A stretch of DNA of 64,000 bases from Epiperipatus broadwayi (GCA_028023455.1 JAQFVV010000013.1:7904411-7968410); one strand, 5' to 3'; counted from the first letter of the stretch, positions 36,742 to 48,895 are shown. A program made the numbers and translations. Notes: generated from the sequence alone by a model not told the origin.

Positions 36742-39229
36742 GAACCAGAAACAATTATTTTTTTCTTTTTAGTGCACATTAAATAAAGTCATTTCATATA
36801 AAAAAAAATTTTAGCTGTATTATTTATATTCAAATTTTTGGAAAAAATCAATTGAAAATTTTTTTGTAATGTCTCTCAATTGAAGAATTGAATTATGTAT
36901 TGAGTTTTTTTTAAGAGGTAGTGATCTAATTAAATGTATTTCATTACATTTATCTGATGTAAAGTTTTCTAATGTGTTCTCAATTTATTTATAGTGTACT
37001 GTTTGGTCATCTATTGAGGATACTTTAGGATTAACTCTTTAGGACAAAATATTCCTTTATTGCTTTGCTATTATCTGAATCATGGAATGAATGGTGTAGA
37101 CACCTTTATTTCTGAATATGATAGGTGTTGTTTGACATCAGCTGCATCTTAATAATGCATCTAAGGACTCATCAGTTTTTGTGGATGTAGATTTAAAATT
37201 GTTGTGAGAATAGTAAGAAATGACAAATTACCATCAGTAATATAAATACTTTGGTTGTATATTCTAAATAGTTAAAAGATTTCTCATATTAATCTTCATA
37301 TAATTGTTATTATTTGATGATTATATTCTAATGTTTACCAGCCTTTAAGTGGAATACTTATCTTCAGATGTTTTGGCATAAAAATATTCAAATGGATCCT
37401 ATGATCAAAGTAAAATTAACAAATTGTTATAAGTATATTTAAAGTAATTTTCTTATACTGTAAGTTTAAAAAATAGTTGAGCCAATACTGAGAAAATAGT
37501 AATATAATTTATAAAAAATTAATTCTATGATTTCTGTGCTTGCCACATGTTTTTTTTTTTAATATACATAGTATTGTGAATAAAATTTCAGAAATTATAA
37601 TTTTGACTTCTGTTTTTATTATTGAATTATAGTATTTCCGATTTGAAATTAAATGCAAGAATTATTAAATGAAGTAAACATAAGCAAATTAAGTTTTTTT
37701 TATAAGTTACAAAATTTGGAAATTGTAATTTTATGTTTTCTATTAGATCTCAGAGTTATGGAATATTTTATTTTATTTGAAGATATCACATGTGAAATAG
37801 ACTATTGCTCATTAACTTTTTATTTATACAGAATATAATAGTCCCACCATTCGTATTATCTTGCGATTACTAAATTTTGCAAATAATAGCAGAGCTATTT
37901 ATATGTTTTAAATTCTTATATAAGTTTGCATGCAAATTGAACTTCACATGCCTTATCTGTAATCTAAAATTAGAAACTGGATGGAATGAAATTTTTTTCA
38001 AGAGATTTAGGATTTATCTAAGAAATCATTGCCTGCCCAGTTTGTCATTTAACATTTGTTGACAAATGACTTTAACTATCCTTGCTTAGATGGTAAAACA
38101 AGGATAGAAAAATGTTCAAATCCTCACCATCCAAAAATTATTAAGCTTGGTTAATCATATCTTATCTTTTGCTATTTCTCTATTAGGGGTTGATGGATAG
38201 ATGTTTATATGTAATGGGCTTTTTAATAGCAAATGCTATTTTTCTTATATGCTATATATGCACTGTGAACTAAAAAAATTACAATTTTAAAAAAAATTAA
38301 TTTCTCATTTTTTTATCCATGTAATACTTTTTTGAATTGTAAATAACTGAAATTGCATATGTAGAGATTGCAGATATATGGAATACTGTTATAGTTCATT
38401 ATTTGCTGAACCTATATTGTAAAAGGAATCTTCTAGTTTAATAGTGTAGATGCCATCACAATGCAAACCTAGGTGATTTGGGATATTAGCAAATCGGTTA
38501 TTATGCCAAAGTTTAGCCAAATATACTAGAATTCTGAAGATATCCAAATATTTCCCTCAAACTGTTCATAAAAAATTTTCATTGTTTTTATTAATTAGGA
38601 ATATATATACTAGGAATACATATTTTTTCATGAATAAAATTATTGTTTAATAAAATTAGATTCTGTTCAAAATAAAATGTCATTTTAAAAAGTTTTTGTT
38701 TATTTTACTTAGCAATATCATGTGATGTAAAATTATTTTACTTTTTGACGGCCTATAATCCAATCTAGGAATAATTTCTTTTTTTATTTTCTTGCTGTGT
38801 TACTGAAGAAGTCTATTAAAAATTTACAGAAACATAAAGCAAGTAGTTTTCTTTATAGAATTCGCTTGGCCAGTCAGAGGGACAAACCGATGCCAGCTCA
38901 GCTTTTCCTTTACAGAATTAAAATATATTCTAAGTGGTAAATTATGTAGGAATAATGTGTGGAGTTCCAAAACAAGAGGAAAATGAGAAGTAAAACAAAA
39001 TCATCATATTTTATTTTGTAGTTAAAAATATATATATGTAAACAATAATTAATATGCAATATAAATATATTTTTATTATATTGAATTTAATATTATAGTT
39101 AAAAATATAAAAAAATATAAAGAAAATAATTATTATTTTTAATGGAATATTTCTAAATATTTTTATTTAATTACTAAAAACCAGCATCAATATAAAGAGA
39201 TGTCATCTATATATATATATTTAATTTAG

Positions 39230-39388
39230 CAATGTGAAGGCTATTACTCGCATGAATAAATTGGAGTTGGAAATGGGCCTTAATTCCAAATCATCATGGC
39301 ATAATAAATATCGAGATAGTGCATGGATTTTTGTAGGTGGGTTACCATATGAACTTACAGAAGGTGATATTGTCTGTGTATTTTCTCA
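39230..39388 (+). CDS. RBMX2: RBMX2 exon 2 (start of RRM)
   Basis: The exon lies between TTTAATTTAG and GTAAGT. With the two bases of exon 1 it reads S-N-V-K-A-I-T-R-M-N, a charged helix-like linker, SSWHNKYRDS, and AWIFVGGLPYELTEGDIVCV, ending in F-S and two bases of a glutamine codon. WIFVGGLP is the RNP2 motif of the RRM, and the PYELTEGDI motif is specific to RBMX2/Ist3. RBMX2 is a subunit of the RES complex (with BUD13 and SNIP1/Pml1) that binds U2 snRNP-activated spliceosomes and pre-mRNA near the branch site in the nucleus. Phase (1 leading base, 52 codons, 2 trailing bases) agrees with exons 1 and 3. Confidence 0.95.
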
Positions 39389-41734
39389 GTAAGTTTTTTT
39401 TTTCTTCATAATTTTATATTTTTATATTTATGTTAATATGTGCATGCTAATGACATAAATAAATCACTAAAATTTGTTATTGCTGCTTGGTAATACATAC
39501 TACAAGTCTATGACCTATATTATTCTTTTAGAAATTTTTAATATTGATGAGTCTGGATTTATGGAAATATTGAATTTTACTCTAATGTCATATTTTAAGA
39601 ATAACGTTTTTTCCTGCTCAGGTAGATATTAACTACTTAAAAATATATATATATAGCAGTATTTAAATTTATATACTGTAAATTATTATGCATTAACAAT
39701 TGTTAAAAAGAATATTTTTTAACTTCATAATCGTAATAATTATTTTTGTCAATGGATTGCCATATTGGAATGAAAGTAATCAGTATTTCTTTATATTGAG
39801 ATAAATGAACAAATATAAATTGATCTTCTAAAGATTATTTATCATTATGTATACAATGAATGCTACTTTTATTTTTACAAATATGTTAAAGAATTTTAAG
39901 AAAAATATTTTCTTTTAATTTTTTTCCCAGCTAGCTTGCAGGGTATTTGACATTCATAGATTATGTAATATTTTAATTTTTGTTATTGGAGCATAGCTGT
40001 GGATTTTTTGTTTTCTAATCTAATCTTGGACTGATGGGATCTATGGATTTAAGATACTGCTATGATCTTCAAATAAGAGGATTAACTGAAAAATCAAAAA
40101 GAAGTGCCTAATTAAGAGTACCTTTTGGTACCTTATAGCAGGTGTGGCCAACTTTTGTGTTCTTAAGATCTACTTTTTATTTTAAAAATGTGTTGTTATG
40201 ACTTGTTGTCATAGGCATAGTCTAAGTGGAGGGAGGTATGAAATTCATACTATTTTTATATATCTTCCTAGTAAAAAATAACATTTATTTAACAGGCCAA
40301 AAAACTCATGTCCAGCAGAATTAAAGCAATGAGTAATTATTAACAAGATTTATTATTTCAAATTAGATACATTAAGTCAAGATTAAAAATATTATTTTCA
40401 ATAATGATACGACTTAGTGAACTTCAGCTATCTAGAATTAAAAAAAAATTTAGAACAAAAACAAAAATAACAAAAAAAACTTGAAAATCTTGACTTAATT
40501 TGTTTCACCCGTTATCTGACAGCTCTTGCCAGATTGGACTCATGATCGACCAAAATTGGCTTTGCGATCAACCAATGGATCATGATTAACTTGTTGGCCA
40601 CTCCTGCCTTATAGGATATGATATCAACTCTTCAAATGCTAAGTTATTTTTTTAATACAAAAGTATTTTATATCTTCTCTGCATTTTTTTTTCTTATTTT
40701 TATTTTATTATTTTCATAATTATTGGGGTTATTATAAATACTTAAGATATTTTTCAGCTTCTAAAGCCATCAATCATATCTTTGCACTTGATTTTTGCAA
40801 TTAACTGTTTACTAATATTGCTTTTTATTTTTTTCCATGTGTTGTTTACCAACTAAACTACTAATTTTTTCATTTGTATTCTGAATTACTACTTTGTAAT
40901 AATCTTTTGCTCTAGTTGAGCTTTATGAATTCTTTCCCCATATATTAAATTTATTCTATACTATCAGTAAGTCATATCATACTTGGATCAGTTGCATTTT
41001 ACTTTTTTATTATTTTTATACATCTTCAACATTAATCATCTTTTATATAAACAATGTTTTTATTTCTTCAATCTCCAGATATGATGATCATCTGTGATTA
41101 TTTATAACTCATTATGTTTAAATATTCTCATACTTACATATTGGGTTTTCAATTTTTTATAAAGGTAAATTTATATATAAGCAAATGTTGAAGCATTAAT
41201 TTAGTCATATATATGTATGTGTGATTAATAAATAATCTATTTGTCCTCCCAAACATGATAAGCTTTATATTTAATTATTATTGATAATAATCATCTGTTT
41301 GCTCTTATTTTACAAAACAATTTGTTTCATATGAGTGACACAATTTTATGGAATTGATTGGTAAATATATAAGCTAATTAATAACACACATTAAAGATCC
41401 AAAATAGTAAAATTTTGAATAGAAACATAAAATTATACTTACAATAAAGATTTTAGATTAAAGAAATAGGATAAAGAGAACAAAGAAATAAAACAATATT
41501 AATAAAAATAGCAATAATATTGATTATTATAATTTAGTTATAAACAGAAATGAACAAATTATAATTAAATTTTATTTTAGAATTTTTTTTTTTTTTAATC
41601 AGACTATCATAATAGTATCTTAAAGTTGTCCAAATGCTAATATTTATAGGTTTAAGACATCATTAGTAGAGAAAATTAATGAATTTGTATCTGTAAGAAT
41701 ATTCTAGTAATAAAATAATTAAACTAATCTTTAG
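39389..41734 (+). other. RBMX2 intron 2, 5' part
   Basis: AT-rich intron sequence from the GTAAGT donor to the family-B palindrome. No exon, RNA gene or clear transposon was recognised. Confidence 0.6.
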
Positions 41735-41825
41735 AAGGGATTTGAACTCAGATTTTCAAGTTCCCTACAGCTATACTTCTTATACAACCGATACACATGA
41801 CTGCATACATGTGAAAAAGATAAAT

Positions 41826-41880
41826 GATCTCTAATATACATATTTCATGCTGAACCAATACTCATCAGTTGGTCCAGATT
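41826..41880 (-). ncRNA. Hammerhead ribozyme motif, family B (left arm)
   Basis: On the - strand: GGACCAA, CTGATGA, stem-loop closing on GTT (GTATTG/CAGCAT, one mismatch), GAAA, ATA/TAT stem III with TG loop, A (AUA triplet), then TTAGAG. The core is intact; stem I inner pairing CCAA/TTAG has one mismatch. Confidence 0.62.
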
Positions 41881-41992
41881 ATCCACCCACATGTATATAT
41901 AGTCACAGACTTCCACTTCGAGTAATGGCTGGTAGTGCAAGTATCTTTGCTGCTTGATTTATGGGGACGATTGTTTAAAATAAAAAATTTAA

Positions 41993-43752
41993 ATGGGGAG
42001 AAAGAATAAAAAGAACGAGAATGCCAAAGTAAGTATTTGTGAAGTTAAAGATAAATTTAAAGTCTTAGATACTAATAATCTGGAGGAAAATAAAAATCAT
42101 AATGAGAAAATGGCATTTAAGTCTCTGAGAAAAGGAAGTAAATTAAGGAAATATAATAGTGATACTACTTTAAATAAACATAGAGAAGAAAATGATAATA
42201 ATAGTGATAGTATAAATTTAAAACAACCTACAAATAAATCAATAAATCAAGAAAACAATATAGCACTTACGGAAAAAGCAATTATTAGCAAAAAAACTGA
42301 AAAAAGCCTAAGTAGTAACATTGGACTAGAAAATCCAGAGTGCGTAATACTAAATAATAATAAAAAAAGGAAAATGGATAACGATAATAATTTTGACTTG
42401 CAATAAAACAAGCTGGATTGAGATCAAAATTAATTAAAAAGGGAGATGTAGTAGATAATCAAATAAACTCAGTGAATAAAACTCAATTTATTGATGTTAA
42501 TGATAACTATGCTGATAATATAAGTAGTAAGAAACTTACAACAAAATCTTTTGTGAAATTAAATGAATACTGGAAAAAGATATTTGTAAAGTGTATGTCA
42601 CCAAGTACATCAATTTTTAGTTTAATTATTCAAACTAATATAATAACAGGGGAACATATACTTGATAAACCAGATATCGATGAATACTTAAAGGCTGTAT
42701 ATTCTCATGAACTCATTAACACGTCAAATATACCTCTTTTTTTCCCGCTAGAGGGTTCGTTTCGATTGAATATTTCAATAAAGAACAAAAAGATAAAGCT
42801 GAAAACATAATTAAGCAAATTCAAAATAAAAAAATTTACTACGTTACAAAAGATCCTAATCCATTGGTCTATGGAAGAATACTGCATACACCTCCAAGTT
42901 TCAATGTTGAATTTTTTAAAATCCAACTATTGGATTATGCTGAGATAATAAATTTGGAAAGAGAAATGACGCCGGGCACAGCCTTCCAAATTTCCGTCAA
43001 ACTCATGGACAGTAGTACTTAAATTAAAGAAAGGAGTAACGAAAGAACAGATACCACATAAAATAACAAAAGATCAAATGCCCATTTCCATAATAATAAA
43101 GGGTAGATCACCATTGTGTTTTAAATGTAATCGAGTGGGGCATATTGCAGCAGGCTGTAACACTGCTAACTGCATGAAGTGTAACAAATTTGACCGATTA
43201 AATCACCTATGTAATGTATGATTATCAATTAAGACATGGGCTAATATAGTTAGTAACACAGGAGACGAGCATTTATTGTATGAAGAAGAAATTGATAAAT
43301 TAAAAAATATGGACATATTAGATGAAGTTGAATTGTTACCGGGCCAAAATGATCTATTGCAGGTTGGAGATGTCAGAGGTATTGATAGTCTTATAGATTC
43401 ATTTGATGAGAATAACACAGACTCACAAATGGAAAATGAAAATGAAGACAGGGTTATGATAACACAATCGGTAGAACTTATCAACCAACAAGTAAATGAT
43501 AATGAAGATAGTATGAAAACAGAAGAACTTAGCAACAAGCAAATAAATGGTAATGAGAATAGTATCAAAACACTCAAAAGAAATACACATCAAAAGATTA
43601 ATAAAGTTACAAAAGATAATAATGGTGATAATCAAATAATGTTGAATATTAATTTGGCAGCATTAAACAATGACTCCTATGATAAGAAAGATGATGAATT
43701 AAAAACTAAGGGAAAAGATGAGGATGTGGGTTGTAATATGCTAATAAAATGA
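41993..43752 (+). pseudogene. LINE ORF1 with zinc knuckle, frameshifted
   Basis: ATG at 41993 opens a lysine/asparagine-rich region (to 42406); a second frame continues from about 42418 to 42810, and further frameshifts follow near 42755 and 42980. A CCHC knuckle (CFKCNRVGHIAAGC, spacing CX2CX4HX4C) lies at 43117-43158, followed by a second cysteine cluster (CMKC...HLC). A TGA at 43219 interrupts the same frame, which then continues through 43276-43752 as an acidic, Asn-rich tail. ORF1 proteins bind the element RNA; this one cannot be made intact. Confidence 0.8.
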
Positions 43753-43770
43753 TTATTAAATTACCAAGAT

Positions 43771-45740
43771 ATGAAGAATTCACTAAATATAATATCTATG
43801 AATGTTAGAGGAATGAATGCAGGTGATAAAGTGATTAAAATTATAGACTACATTGCTTCCCAAAAATATGACATTATAATCTTATCAGAAACAAAGATTA
43901 GTAGCAACACACCAATTTGGATTACTGAAAGACTTGCAAAGGCAAATGTGTTTCTGTACAGAATGAATACAAAATCAGCACAGGGAGTTGCATTACTAAT
44001 AAATATGAGATCAAATATAAGAAACATACAAATAATCATGTTACAAATAAATTTTATAGTGATTTCCTTTACCTTTTGTGATAGGCTTCTTTATCTAATT
44101 GCAGTATACTCGATTAGTAAAGATAAAGATATCCCTAAGTTAATTCATGGTATACAAAATAAGTTAATGCAGAAGCCGGGCATTGTTGTGGTGGGAGGTG
44201 ACTTCAATTGCTCCTACCGGGATATTCCTAAAAGTCTGGAAAACAAACTAAAAGCTCTTGCAGTATATTCATTGGAAATGAAATATGGTAAGGATGCCTA
44301 CACATTTTTTAACAGCAGGTATATGTAATTTTTTATTACATTATGAATAATAGAATCTCTTATAAAAATTTCATGAGAAGATCAGAGTTTTTTGCCCCAG
44401 ATAGAGGAATTCCACAAGGATCACCTTTGGCAGAACTGTTGTTTGCAATTTATGTAGATCCCATGATAAAAGAAATAGAGACACTAATAAATGGAATTTA
44501 CCTGCCCCAATTGGGAGTTTCAATAAAGGTCACGGCATTTATAGATGATATTGTAATAATTTTTGAAAATTGTTATAATATTGATGTTGTAATGAATATA
44601 ATAAGAAAATTTCAGCAGGCAACTGGAGCATTAATTCAAGTAAATAAATCAGCAGCTTGGCAATTGGCAACAGGCAAAAGAATTCCCAATGAGTTTGTAG
44701 CCCTACCTAAGTCTTTCCTTGGCCTTCCATTATATTTACCAAAAACTAAGATGAATGGACTATTAAACAAATTAGTCACAAGGAAAATTGAGGAAAGAAT
44801 TAATGGTTTTATGCCTTTTAAACTCTATGAAATAACTAAAACCAAAATATTTAATGCAATTGCAATGGGAGTGCTAGGATATTATGGCCCATGGTTAAAA
44901 TTATATAATAAATCAAACCTAAAGATTATACAGATGGCAAAAAAATTCATTTGGGGAAAGAAAACTTATCTCCTCTCTACCTCGCTTTTACAGCTTCCAA
45001 TAAATAAGGGTGGTCTCAATTTAATTGACCCAAAAGCTTATGTTCAATTTGTTACTGCTAAAGCTTATATGAATGTAGCCAAGGATCAGTCATTTAATCT
45101 CACAAATGGTGACATATTTATTATTAACGGATTGGGAGCTGAAAAAAGATCGTATCTTACTGACATGTTGATGGCATATAAAGACTTGCAAGATGAACTT
45201 AATGTAACCACCCTAGATGGTATTAGATATAAAGATTTAAAAAAAGCAAATTACCGAAATGAAAATAATTGGTTGAGCTGTTCAATGAAAAATGTTTTAA
45301 AAAAATTTCACTCGATATATATATACCTCAGACATCAATGAGATTTATTTTTAAGTTAATCAATGGGATTCTACCTACAACTACCTATATTAATAAAAGA
45401 CGGATTGAGTTTGAATGAAACCTGCATTATGTGTAACAGGCACAATGAAACTTTTATGCACTTATTTGAAGAATGCTACGCCTTTAGAGAAGTTAAAATG
45501 AAGGTCTTTCACAGGCCTATAATAAATCTCAAATATCTTATGAAAAAATATGTTATAAACTTTAACCCGCACAATGCGAATGTAATGATCCATACATTGA
45601 AATCATTGTGGGCAATAAGATGTTCACTTTTATTTGATAATAAGAAATTCAATTGGTTAAAAAAAATGGATAGAGATTGGGAGAACTATTTCAACTTATG
45701 CCTAAAATATTGGCCCCAAAAAACCTTCCAACATGTATAG
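43771..45740 (+). pseudogene. LINE ORF2: endonuclease and reverse transcriptase, internally deleted
   Basis: 43771-44328 encodes the AP-endonuclease start: ISMNVRGMN, IIILSETK (catalytic Glu), GVALLIN and VVGGDFN (Asp/Asn). The rest, including the SDH motif, is missing. After a stop, 44343-45341 resumes inside the reverse transcriptase with GIPQGSPLA (residues 22-30) and FIDD (66-69, the [YF]xDD catalytic box), then GLPLYLP and GGLNLIDP. RT motifs before GIPQGSPLA are absent. A frameshift near 45340-45400 separates the C-terminal segment (45363-45740), which has CIMC...HLFEEC. The deletion removes roughly half of ORF2. Confidence 0.88.
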
Positions 45741-45981
45741 GGAGGAATTGCTCTCTCCAGATGTGAAATCTGGGAGTAAAACATAAAATAAAGAAGGGTA
45801 ATGTTGTTAAAGAAAAAGGGTCTAAATCGTAAACAATGACAATGAACAGGTAACAGGAGAGTTAAGTGAACGTGTTGCAATGTGTATAATGGACAAGTGA
45901 AGGATAATACTGTTCTTTTTTTTTTTTGTTTTTGTCTGTACTGAAAATTGATTTTGTAATTATGTAAATATGTTGTGATTT

Positions 45982-45987
45982 AATAAA
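45982..45987 (+). promoter_or_regulatory. Polyadenylation signal of the LINE
   Basis: AATAAA lies about 15 bp before the terminal A-run of the LINE (from about 46001) and is correctly placed for the element's transcript end. Confidence 0.7.
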
Positions 45988-46083
45988 GTTTATTACTTAA
46001 AATAAAAAAAAAAAAATGTATATATAGTCAGTGTTATTGTAATATAAACTGAGCACTGATTATATGTGTGTGTGGGAGATGAT

Positions 46084-46138
46084 GTTCCAGACCAACTGAT
46101 GAATGCTGGTTCAGCATAAAATATGTGTATTGGAGAAT
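46084..46138 (+). ncRNA. Hammerhead-like motif, family B (right arm)
   Basis: CTGATGA is followed by a perfect six-pair stem II ATGCTG/CAGCAT with GTT loop, but GAAA reads AAAA. CCAA/TTGG forms the inner stem I. One core substitution probably inactivates it. Confidence 0.55.
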
Positions 46139-46243
46139 ATATATCTTTTTCACATGTATGTGGTCATATGTATCGGTTGTATAAGATGGAGTGGATAGCT
46201 GTAGGAAGCTTGAAAGTCTGAGTTCAAATCCCTTCTAATTACA

Positions 46244-47552
46244 TTAAGTTCAGTATAGACAATATACTTGTATTTAAATTAATCTTTATATAAAGATAAA
46301 GATCTTATATCCAAGATTTTAACTAAAAATTTGTATATAATTTAATGAATAATGAAACTTGCTTGGAAGGATTATGATAATTTTTCTTTCTGGTTTTAGT
46401 TTTATGCTAGATGTAAGTTTGTTCTTAAAATTTCAAAATCCAAAGTATGCAGTTAAAGGAATTCTTTATTCTAAGTAGTTCTTTGTAGAAATTTTTCATT
46501 GTTTTTACTTTAAAATTGTTACAATTATTTTTGTTAGAAATTTTATGCAACTTTAAATCTATAATTCTTGTTAGAAGTTTTGTCCAATTTTAAATTTCAT
46601 AATCAAGATAATAACATTGGTGAATGGTAGACATTATATTTAAAAAAAAATAGTAATGCAGCTGGCCCAAAAGAGTTGCCTTAACTGGTCATTTTTTCAA
46701 AAGCAAATTATACAAACAATTGTGACAGCAAATTTGCAGATAATATTATCAAGATTTGTTTAATTCTTATAATGATCCTTACTAACTAATTTTCCACTTC
46801 TTTTTCAATTGTTTGAGATTGGTATATCTTTTTTTTTTCTTCTCGTTCCTGAGCTTGACTAGTTATTTCACATAAATAGCTTTGCTTGATAGTGAAAGTA
46901 AAATCTTGTTTCTCAATAAAAATGATTGATAGCCAAAAACTGATCAGTAGATATGATTATAGTATTTTCATCTAATATGTATTGGTTATTCACGATGACA
47001 ATAGATGGCTTTGGAGTAAACTAAAAAGAGAATTATAGCTAATGCATATGTTGAAAGGAAGCCAAAAATGTCATGTTTTCTTTTATATATTTCATTGATA
47101 TATCAGTCTTTGACAATTTTGCAGTAGGAAATTAGACATTAAGGATTAACTAACAATAATTTTGATGACCAAATCAGCCTTAAGTGTTTTGGTGTCTGAT
47201 TCTACTGATTATGGTTACAGTATAGTCAATCTGCAGTAGTCACATTCCTTTTTATGAGTTTGATCCAATCTCATTACGTTTGCATTATTTTCTAGTTTAT
47301 ATTTCAGTTTATTTGGTATTGAGATACTTTTCATATGTTAACTATCTTTAAACATTTTTTTCCAGTTAGAAGAAATAATTGATTGCCTTTTAGAAATAAT
47401 ATGTTTTTATAATAATGAGATTATTACATTTTTTGATTACTCTCAAAAATTTCGCAGTTTGATTTAAAAAATAATGTTTTTATTTAGGGTCTACACAAAT
47501 TAATATTTTATATTTGTTAAATATTAATTTTCATTTATCTATTTATTTTTAG
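46244..47552 (+). other. RBMX2 intron 2, 3' part
   Basis: AT-rich intron up to the acceptor TATTTATTTTTAG. About 46660-46860 has weak similarity to 12114-12300. No exon was recognised. Confidence 0.5.
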
Positions 47553-47682
47553 GTATGGTGAATTGGTTAACATTAATTTGGTTAGAGATAAAACTACAGG
47601 AAAGTCAAAAGGGTATTGCTTTATTTGCTATGAAGACCAGAGGAGTACTATTTTAGCCGTTGATAACTTCAACGGAATTAAG
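47553..47682 (+). CDS. RBMX2: RBMX2 exon 3 (RRM centre with RNP1)
   Basis: The exon lies between TATTTTTAG and GTAACA. Its first base completes the glutamine codon of exon 2, then 43 codons follow: [20 protein letters not shown], then [20 protein letters not shown], then [11 protein letters not shown] is RNP1; [17 protein letters not shown] is almost invariant in RBMX2. It ends in phase 0. The next exon should encode the last RRM strand (a KGRTIRVDHV-like segment); I did not find it in the 16 kb that follow, so the gene probably continues past the window. Confidence 0.95.
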
Positions 47683-48344
47683 GTAACAATCAATTACCCT
47701 TTTTAATTCATGGGAAAATGTAAATTGATTCTGAATTATTAAATTTCATTATTCTAAAATTGATTTGAATTAAGTGATCAATAAATTATGGAATTATTAT
47801 TAAAATTTTAAAGAAATATATTTTTAATCTCATGAGAATAAGAAAACATTGAAATAAAGGCAAGTCAGTACAAAAAGAATGATATGCTTTCATATATTTT
47901 CTTTAAAACATGTCACATTAAATTTTGATGCTAGCTAATGGATCTTTGAACATTTTGGATCACAGAAGTTTGACAAGGAAGAGCCTATTCATTATATAAC
48001 AGGCTGAGAGAAACTTTCGTATGATGTGCATTTTTTTGGGGATAATCCAAGTTGATGTTTTTGTAGGATGTGAGTTCATGACTATTGTCTGTCTTGGTAG
48101 TCTATTCTTTGTATAGGACAATAGTTTAATTGTTATTTCTCTAAATCATTTATTACTACTTATTTTTTTGCTTAAGGGTTTTATTATTCTTGCACATTTA
48201 ATCTTATATATTTTCACAAATGTTTTGGACATGCTATAAAATTGATGTTTGAGGTTTTGTCTGTTTACATATTAATTTTCAGTCTTGAGAAAACATATGC
48301 AAGAAATGTATAGATATACAATTAATATTATACATTAGTATATC

Positions 48345-48895
48345 AGAAATAATAATCTTCATCTGCTCATACTATAAAATCTTTCACCATGTCAGACTTT
48401 CTAGAAGTCATTTTAGCAAATTTGCATATAATACTTCTCTTATTATTATTCTAATCAGATGAAAAGTGAAACCAGTTGTGACTGATCTTCAAGATCTTGC
48501 ATGGGTAGCTGGTTAATCATTGATATTTTGGAGGTATGAAACAGTGTATTAGTGGTGATATTAGTATAGCTTCAATCTAACCAATTCAGAGTTTCAGATC
48601 ACAATGCAGATATAAATTCTGTTAATTTCAACAACCTTGAAAATAAATACTAGCTATTAAATTTATAGCACTGAGAATATATAATAATATTTCTAATGTA
48701 ATGATCTTCATATATGCATACTTAAAAATCCTTCATAATTCAGATTTTTTAGAAGTCATTTTAATAAAATTGCAAATAATGTCTTACATTATTCTGTTAA
48801 CTAGATAAAAAAAGCATTCTACTTTTACTGAATCTGAACTTTTACATAATTAGCCATTTAATGATTAATATTTTGGAGGGATGAAATATTACATA
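48345..48895 (+). repeat. Two diverged direct repeats, ~350-bp period
   Basis: About 48345-48545 and 48695-48895 share in order an ATCTTCAT block, a TAGAAGTCATTTTA block, AATTTGCA/AATTGCAAATAAT, a block like ACTGATCTTCA/ACTGAATCTGA and GATATTTTGGAGG/AATATTTTGGAGG. The copies are heavily diverged, so the duplication is old. Confidence 0.6.

Larger units (their letters stand above)
31921..39229 (+). other. RBMX2 intron 1
   Basis: This 7.3-kb AT-rich intron runs from GTAAGA to TTTAATTTAG. It contains the inverted-repeat elements at 35.76-36.74 kb and a diverged direct repeat listed separately. No other exon was recognised; the short open frames inside lack motifs. Confidence 0.75.
41906..46015 (+). 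mobile_element. LINE retrotransposon, full span but internally deleted
   Basis: The element is bounded by an exact 15-bp direct repeat, ATGTATATATAGTCA (41891-41905 and 46016-46030), and ends in an A-rich tail after an AATAAA signal, so it inserted by target-primed reverse transcription. It has a 5' UTR, a zinc-knuckle ORF1, a truncated AP-endonuclease and the C-terminal half of a reverse transcriptase. About half of ORF2 is missing. The clade is uncertain; ORF1 with CCHC, an APE domain and the C-terminal C..C....H....C box fit an L1/Tx1-like or related APE-LINE. It sits in the loop of the family-B palindrome. Confidence 0.92.
41735..46243. repeat. Family B hammerhead palindrome split by a LINE
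   Basis: The left arm (41735 to about 41905) and right arm (about 46031-46243) are reverse complements over about 160-200 bp, before counting the LINE between them. From outside in, both have the tRNA-like AAGGGATTTGAACTC block (in the right arm GAGTTCAAATCCCTT), a TATCGGTTGTATAAG block, TTTTTCACATGTATG, the hammerhead core and a CA/GT-rich inner part. The outer parts differ from the 18 kb B locus, while hammerhead and TTTTTCACATG are shared. The GTTCAAATCCC block is a good Pol III B box. All lies in RBMX2 intron 2. Confidence 0.8.

Noticed and set aside
37120-37200. CTGATGAGTCC on the - strand near 37165, resembling a hammerhead start
   Set aside because: No GAAA and no stem I partner could be found within a reasonable distance.
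38046-38125. Possible tRNA-like gene with GTTCAAATCCTC
   Set aside because: There is a B-box-like stretch, but no proper A box, acceptor stem or cloverleaf.
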